Below, one piece after another: positions 58,512 to 64,000 of a stretch of DNA of 64,000 nucleotides; within the stretch, counting starts at the first letter, position 1; each line of letters opens with the position of its first letter. The notes below the pieces were generated by a model. It had not been told where the DNA came from. It worked only from the letters and a program-made list of their open reading frames with translations, and made no database searches. The stretch comes from Symsagittifera roscoffensis (Eukaryota > Xenacoelomorpha > Acoela > Convolutidae): positions 12,000,539 through 12,064,538 of the forward strand of contig NC_087070.1 in NCBI RefSeq assembly GCF_963678635.1. Direction: 5' to 3'. A program made the translations under genes and the position numbers.

Positions 58512-59070
58512 AGAAGTCTTGGGACAGAGCAGTCTTGGGACAGTGGTCTTGGGACAGGGTCTTGGGACAGTGGTCTTGGGACAGGGTCTTGGGACAGTGG
58601 TCTTGGGACAGGGTCTTGGGACAGTGGTCTTGGGACAGGGTCTTGGGACAGTGGTCTTGGGACAGTGGTCTTGGGACAGGGTCTTGGGACAGGGTCTTGG
58701 GACAGGGTCTTGGGACAGTGGTCTTGGGACAGGGTCTTGGGACAGGGTCTTGGGACAGTGGTCTTGGGACAGTGGTCTTGGGACAAGGGTCTTGGGACAC
58801 TAGTCTTGGGACACTAGTCTTGGGACACCAGCCTTGGGACACTGGTCTTGGGACACTACTCTTGGGAACTACCCTTGGGACACTAGTCTTGGGACAATAG
58901 TCTTGGGACACTAGCCTTGGGACACTGGTCTTGGGACACTACCCTTGGGACACTAGTCTTGGGACAGTAGTCTTGGGACACTAGCCTTGGGACACTAGTC
59001 TTGGGACAGTGGTCTTGGGACATTAGTCTTGGGACAGTAGTCTTGGAACAGTGGCCTTGGTACAAGGGTC
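58512..59070 (+). repeat. 13-15-bp minisatellite in leader (element D)
   Basis: About 40 units with core TCTTGGGACA. In the first 270 bp, units ending AGTGG and AGGG are mixed, so the array has 13- and 14-bp steps; later units end ACTAG or are irregular. Same core as element C's array. Confidence 0.93.
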
Positions 59071-59383
59071 TTAGGACACTAGCGGAGAGTACTGTGATAG
59101 TGACGAATAGTCTTGGGACGGTATAAAAATTGAAGTAGAATTACAACAAGTGTGTCTTAAGACAAAATAAGACAAATCGAAATAGGTACGGTTGAGACCA
59201 CATTAAGGGAAATCTTTCAAAGGTTTTAGAAAGAGAGCTACAACAAGGTTTTTAACACGTTGTACAAAATTTGTTACCACAAAAAAAAAAAATTTTTTTT
59301 TTGTTTTATTATTTTTTTTTATTCTTAGAATAGAATCGTGTATATAATAAAATTGTAAATAAAAGCAGTTGTAAATAGAAATA

Positions 59384-61455
59384 ATGAGGCGGAGTAGGGT
59401 ACCGGTGCTCGAAAAAAGGTCAAGTGGATCAAACACGAAATATAATTCATCGCTGCGCAGAACGACATCAACAGGCCCAAAGATAACAAAGAAGAACTTT
59501 TCAGTTAACATGGTCAGTACGAGGAGTGGCACCGAGAGCAAGACACGAGAAGATGTGTGGGAAAAACAGGTGGAGCCCACAATCGAAATCGACCTAGAGA
59601 CACCAGACCAGAGCGTAGATGAAGTGGAGAAGAGGACAACGGAATCCACACCGATGCCCCACGTGGAAGACCAAAGTCCAAAAACCGTGGAGTTTTCACG
59701 AATAGACGCATTGGAAGACACAACAAGCAATACCCGAGAGACTGTGAAAAACGACTCTCAAGTGAAAAAGACATCCTTCACAGACAAGTTTGCAATAATG
59801 GTCGGACTCAAATCGAAAGAAAACGTGACTGAAGAACCAAAAACAGAAAGAGCACGAACATTTGGTACAGTGAGCACGAAAGCGACAGAAGCCGGCCAGA
59901 ATGAGGAACAAGCTAAAGCAGAGGCTACGGCCGAAGAGAAACCGACGGCTGACCATGAAGAGACTACCATTGAGCTGGGCGACTTGTTGGCGAAATTAAA
60001 TCAGATCGACAAAAGACTTAAGAACAGTGAAGAAGACAGAGAGGTGATAAAAAAGGAGATAAGATACAACAAGCACGAGTATCTAGACAGTTATTTTAAC
60101 CTAGCTAAGGCAACAGAGGAGAGACTCAAGGAAATGTCAGATAAGGTAGAAGCCACCAATGAAGAACGAGAAAAGAACATCAAAACAGACATGCAACAGT
60201 TGAAGAACCGATATGATGATGTCAACAGCCAATTAGGGAGCCTGGAAAGGAGAATGGACACAATGAGCAAGAGTCAAGCCGAGAGTTCGTGTGCAATACA
60301 GGCGAAGTTGGATGCAATCTTGAGAGGTTCTACTCCACAAGAAAGACCGGCAGCGGATCGTACGCAAGGCACCAGAGTTGACTTTGTAGAACCACAAAGG
60401 AACAAACGGCAATCGACACCGTTGCCCTTAACCAGGGATGCGATAAGCATAGCACCAACAGCTGCGAAAACAATAATGAAGAATGGAACGTCGAATACAA
60501 CGACTGGTCCGGGAGATGCAACAGCTAACAGCAACACAGGACCAGATGCTATGACATGGGCCAGCACTTGGGAGATGATGAACAGGACTCTAGAGGCCTT
60601 CGCCACGAGGAACACTGACTCGAGCGACAGGAGAGAGGGAAAAACAAGAAAGACATTCAAGAAGCCAAAAGAATTCAAGGACGACTCCGATGGATGCATT
60701 GACACTTGGGTGGAAGTGATGAGATTACATCTAGAACAAGATAACTTGAGTGACGAAAGACAAGCATGTACAGCCATACTGAGCAATTTGGAAGGAACGG
60801 CATTAAAATGCGTGGTCGCAAAGAAGGAGGAAGAACGCGACACCGCGGACAAGATCTTCGAGATATTGCTGAATCGATTCGGGTCAGGCATGAAGGGTCA
60901 CCAAGCGATGATGCGATTTGAAAATCAATAGATCGGTTCCTAGATGACCTCGAGAGCTTGAGAAGGAGGAGTGACCCAGAGGAGTCGACAAATAGACGGA
61001 ACTTTAGCATTGCCTCGAAGTTCATCGATGGGGTGAAAAGTGATGACTTAAGGACAATGTTAGCAACATACTACACATTGTCGAAGGACAGCGCACCCAC
61101 CCCAGAAGAAATGAGACAGAAATCAAGAGAATACATGCTGATGAAACCTAAGAAGTACTCATATTCCGAAAACAGGAACACGCAAGGGGGAAGCCAACCC
61201 CAGAGGTCATCATGGTACAAACCTAGAGATGATATGGACAAGCGCAGATCATGCGCGAACTGCGGGTCAGCGGATCATCATGTGGCTGACTGCACAACGT
61301 ACAAACAAGGCATGAAGAGCCTAGGTTATGCACCGGATGAAGAGGATATGAGCCAGATGGAGGAACACGAGTACTATAATGGCTTAATCATCAAGATAGG
61401 CGCCAGATGCTTCTTCTGTAACCAGGAGGGGCACTTCAGAATGGATTGTCCCTTA
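59384..61455 (+). pseudogene. gag: Element D gag region, nearly whole
   Basis: It starts MRRSRVPVLEKRSSGSN, the same as C. A coiled coil (LAKLNQIDKRLKNSEEDRE onward), a capsid-like region (CIDTWVEVMRLHLEQDNL, NRFGSGMKGHQAMMRF) and two CCHC knuckles (about 61252-61295 and 61405-61450) follow. About one break. Confidence 0.88.
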
Positions 61456-64000
61456 TTCTGGGAAGCGGTCAAGGACCAGAATCACCCCAAACATAAGTTG
61501 GCATTAGCGGCGGTGCAGAATCAGCGGAACAGGCAAAACGAGTTTGAATCTAGGAACTTGGGGGCACCAAACACCGAATTGCCGACGAAGACAGTGAAAG
61601 CTGTTACACATGTTAGCGGTGCGTTAGAGTCCGCGGCCGGAAGCTCTCTAGAGATAAATTATGATAAAGCGGCGACGGAAGCAATTGCCAAAGTGAAACA
61701 AGATCTGGCTGCGAAAGAAATAGAGCAACGACTAAAGTTGGAGATCGAAAGACAGAATTTTAACGAAGCATTAACCGGATCGAACTCAATACCAGAGGCT
61801 AGAACGGGCTCAATGAAGACCGGGAATTGTAACACCGTGAAAATGGTGACAGGTAAACCTTTTGGAATATCGAAAATCGGAGCTAGAATAATGTCGATAA
61901 TCACAGTGGGCGGCCACGAAGTAACCAGAAACTTGGGCGAGCCAAACGACCAGACGATAATGCACATTGACGTGTATGCAGACTACTTGAGTGGAATAAG
62001 TCCACAAACGACTTCTAGAGCGCTCAGAGCATTACTCACGAGAGGGGGCAGCAAGTCGGTACGGGTTGATAATAGGTACACTGAAGCTTATGGTCCACAC
62101 GAGGTGATGCTGAATATAGATGGAATCAACATCTATACCAAGACGATGATAACATGCGACGAAGACCTAATTGGACAAATCTATGTAGGGAAAGAAGAGT
62201 TGAAAGTAAGATCGATCGGACACTGTGCCATGCTTGAAGAAGATGCAATGCACATCGGGACGGAAGCAGACGTGACAGGGCACGTGCTAGACATAAATGG
62301 CAAAAAGACTCAGTTGCGTGGATTACTTGACACGGGAGCAGTCTTGAGCGTCATACCAATCGAAACATGGGAAAAGATGGGCTTTGACAAAGGTGACTTG
62401 ATAGACTCGAGAATACGGCTGTCAGCTGCAAACAAAGGGGCCCTATGGGTGCTGGGCAGGACGCCGATAATAGCCCTCAATTTGGGGGAACGTAACCTGT
62501 GGATGAGCTTCATCGTGGTAGAAAACCTAGATGAATCTGACCAATTCATTTTGGGCAGAGACTTCATCAGGAATTTCGACGTAACGATAGATCTAAATAA
62601 TGCGATGTTCAGGATACGGAACCCGGATAGGAGGTACGCAATTAAACCGGTAAATTTAATAATGGCAAATGAGAACAAAGCACCGTTATTCTTGAGTAGG
62701 AGAGTGAGGTTAAAAGCTAATGAAGCGGCAATCGTAAGCTTGAGGATGAAAAATTATAATGAACTAAGTGACAACAAGCAAGTGTGTATAGTTCCAAATC
62801 CTAATAGTCAAAGCGCTGCTGTTTTAGGAAGATCATTTTCGATAACGAAGAGCGGCCTCTGCGTCAGTGTCTTGTTGAATACCCTTGATATACCGATCAC
62901 GATACAGAGAGGGAGGAAACTGGGATATGCTTTACCGGTTAAAACTCGATATGAAACAATTGAAAACTCAAAACAAAATGAAGTTTTTGATTGTCCCAAT
63001 CACAGGGACAAAATTTGTATCTTGAGACGATTGCAGAAAATAAAAGATTCATCAGGTCTTATTAAATCACTTAAGTCAGAAACGGATGATGGTCTTTCGA
63101 GCTGTTCGAACTTTCCAGAGCGACCCACACTAGATGAAACGCAAAATGAAAAACCGGTTCTGCCGGAGATTGAACATTTGAGGGGCAAACTGAAAGATGA
63201 ACAGCTCGAAGCCATCAAGGACGTACTAGAGCGGAACGAGGATGTTTTTTCGAGGCATAAGGCGGATATCGGGTGTTGCAATTTCGTTGAGCATGAAATA
63301 GAACTTGAGGAAAACGCGGTACCACACAGGGAGGGGGCGAGGCGCATGACCCCACACAAATCGGACGCGTGTAGAAAAGAGATCGAGACGTTACTAGAGT
63401 ATGACATGATAGAGCCATCCAAGTCACCGTGGGCGTGTGGAGTAGTGATGGCCAAAAAGAAAGGCGACCAGTTGAGGTTTTGTTGTGACTTTCGATACCT
63501 GAACTCCGTCACGGTGAAGGATGCCTATCCCATACCTAGGATTGATGAGAGCCTCTCGAAGTTAGGTGATGCAAAATTTTTTACGACTCTTGATTTAGGC
63601 TCAGCCTTTTGGCAAGTACCACTAAGGAAGCAGGACAGGGACAAGACAGGGTTTGCCTGCGAGTTGGGTCTGTTTCAATGGAAACGGATGCCGTTTGGAC
63701 TTTGCAATGCCACAGCCACGTTTCAGCGGTTGATGGCACACGCGCTAATAGGCGTGACGAAGAAGTACGGCAACCTGGTAATGTGCTACGTGGACGACGT
63801 GGTAATAGCAACGCCAACACTAGAAGACCACATCGAGAGGCTTGACGAGGTGTTCGCGTGCATGAAAAGATCGGGGCTGAAGTGTAAACCATCAAAGTGC
63901 GAGATACTCAAGGACTCGATTAAATACTTGGGCAGGATGGTAGATAAACACGGTATCAGACCTGATCCAGACGCCGTGGAAGCAGTCCTAACCTGGAAAT
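61456..64000 (+). CDS. pol: Element D pol, start (protease and RT), runs off the window
   Basis: An aspartic protease with LLDTGAVLSVIPIETW (about 62260-62620) is followed by reverse transcriptase (about 63390 to the edge), with LRFCCDFRYLN, LGSAFWQVPLRK, RMPFGLCNATATF and YVDDVV (near 63790). It reads as an open frame to the edge as far as I can follow. Very close to element C's pol. Confidence 0.85.

Larger units (their letters stand above)
57019..59383 (+). other. Element D non-coding 5' leader
   Basis: It includes an A-rich tract (about 57230-57310), the 70-bp repeat, the 13-15-bp minisatellite and a final AT-rich part with long A and T runs (about 59278-59325). No conserved coding frame. 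Confidence 0.72.
56076..64000 (+). mobile_element. Element D: C-family giant LTR element, 5' part, runs off the window
   Basis: A plus-strand element with a 917-bp 5' LTR, primer binding site, 2.4-kb leader with minisatellite, gag, and pol as far as reverse transcriptase. It is a close relative of element C (LTR about 90% alike, coding part higher by eye) in opposite orientation. The visible coding part has about one break. Macro domain and ORF3, if present, lie beyond the right edge. Confidence 0.9.

Noticed and set aside
58393-59065. Similar repeat-coded frames in element D
   Set aside because: Same cause: the 13-15-bp minisatellite.
1-64000. Nematode origin from splice-like TTTCAG motifs and AT-rich non-coding DNA
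   Set aside because: The motifs are too common and lie antisense to the elements; the host cannot be fixed from this window.

Overview
The whole window is eukaryotic repeat DNA. It is a nest of very large LTR retrotransposons of Ty3/gypsy type, most likely from an invertebrate animal with a large, repeat-rich genome (inference; the species cannot be named from this sequence). I see no host gene, tRNA, rRNA or CRISPR array. Apart from about 52 bp (56024-56075), every base belongs to one of four related elements, called A to D here. All four are treated as fossils; breaks are only counted roughly.

Layout. Element A (minus strand, 5' half only) fills 1-8980. Element B (minus, complete, 8981-33501, 24.5 kb) sits inside A's 5' LTR. 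A second piece of that LTR follows at 33502-33666. Element C (minus, complete, 33667-55727, 22.1 kb) is inserted there too. The last piece of A's LTR is at 55728-56023. After 52 bp, element D (plus strand, 5' part only) runs from 56076 to the window end. A and B form one family (LTR about 919 bp); C and D form another (LTR about 897-917 bp). LTR pairs of B and of C each differ by about 1%, so both insertions are young; A is older, as it holds both.

Each full element reads, in its own 5' to 3' order: LTR; primer binding site; a 2.4-3.0 kb non-coding leader with a G-rich tandem array; gag (coiled coil, capsid-like region, two CCHC knuckles); pol (aspartic protease, reverse transcriptase, RNase H, an unusually long acidic linker, integrase with GPF/Y module); a macro domain of OARD1/TARG1 type directly after integrase; a spacer; a giant third coding region (ORF3, about 2,600-2,900 codons); a short 3' region; a polypurine tract; LTR.

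The most unusual content is the accessory part. ORF3 carries a clear SGNH/GDSL-hydrolase domain, then a second block with the same motif spacing that looks like a degenerate SGNH copy, then long conserved regions of no family I recognise, including a C-X4-C-X4-H-X-C-X4-C cluster. Inside the macro-domain region the two families share a nearly identical stretch of nucleotides: a perfect hairpin with a GNRA loop followed by an internal copy of the 3' polypurine-tract core GTCCGGGGAG. The same 10-mer recurs twice more in the pol linker of each family. This suggests several internal plus-strand priming sites, or another cis-acting RNA/DNA signal.
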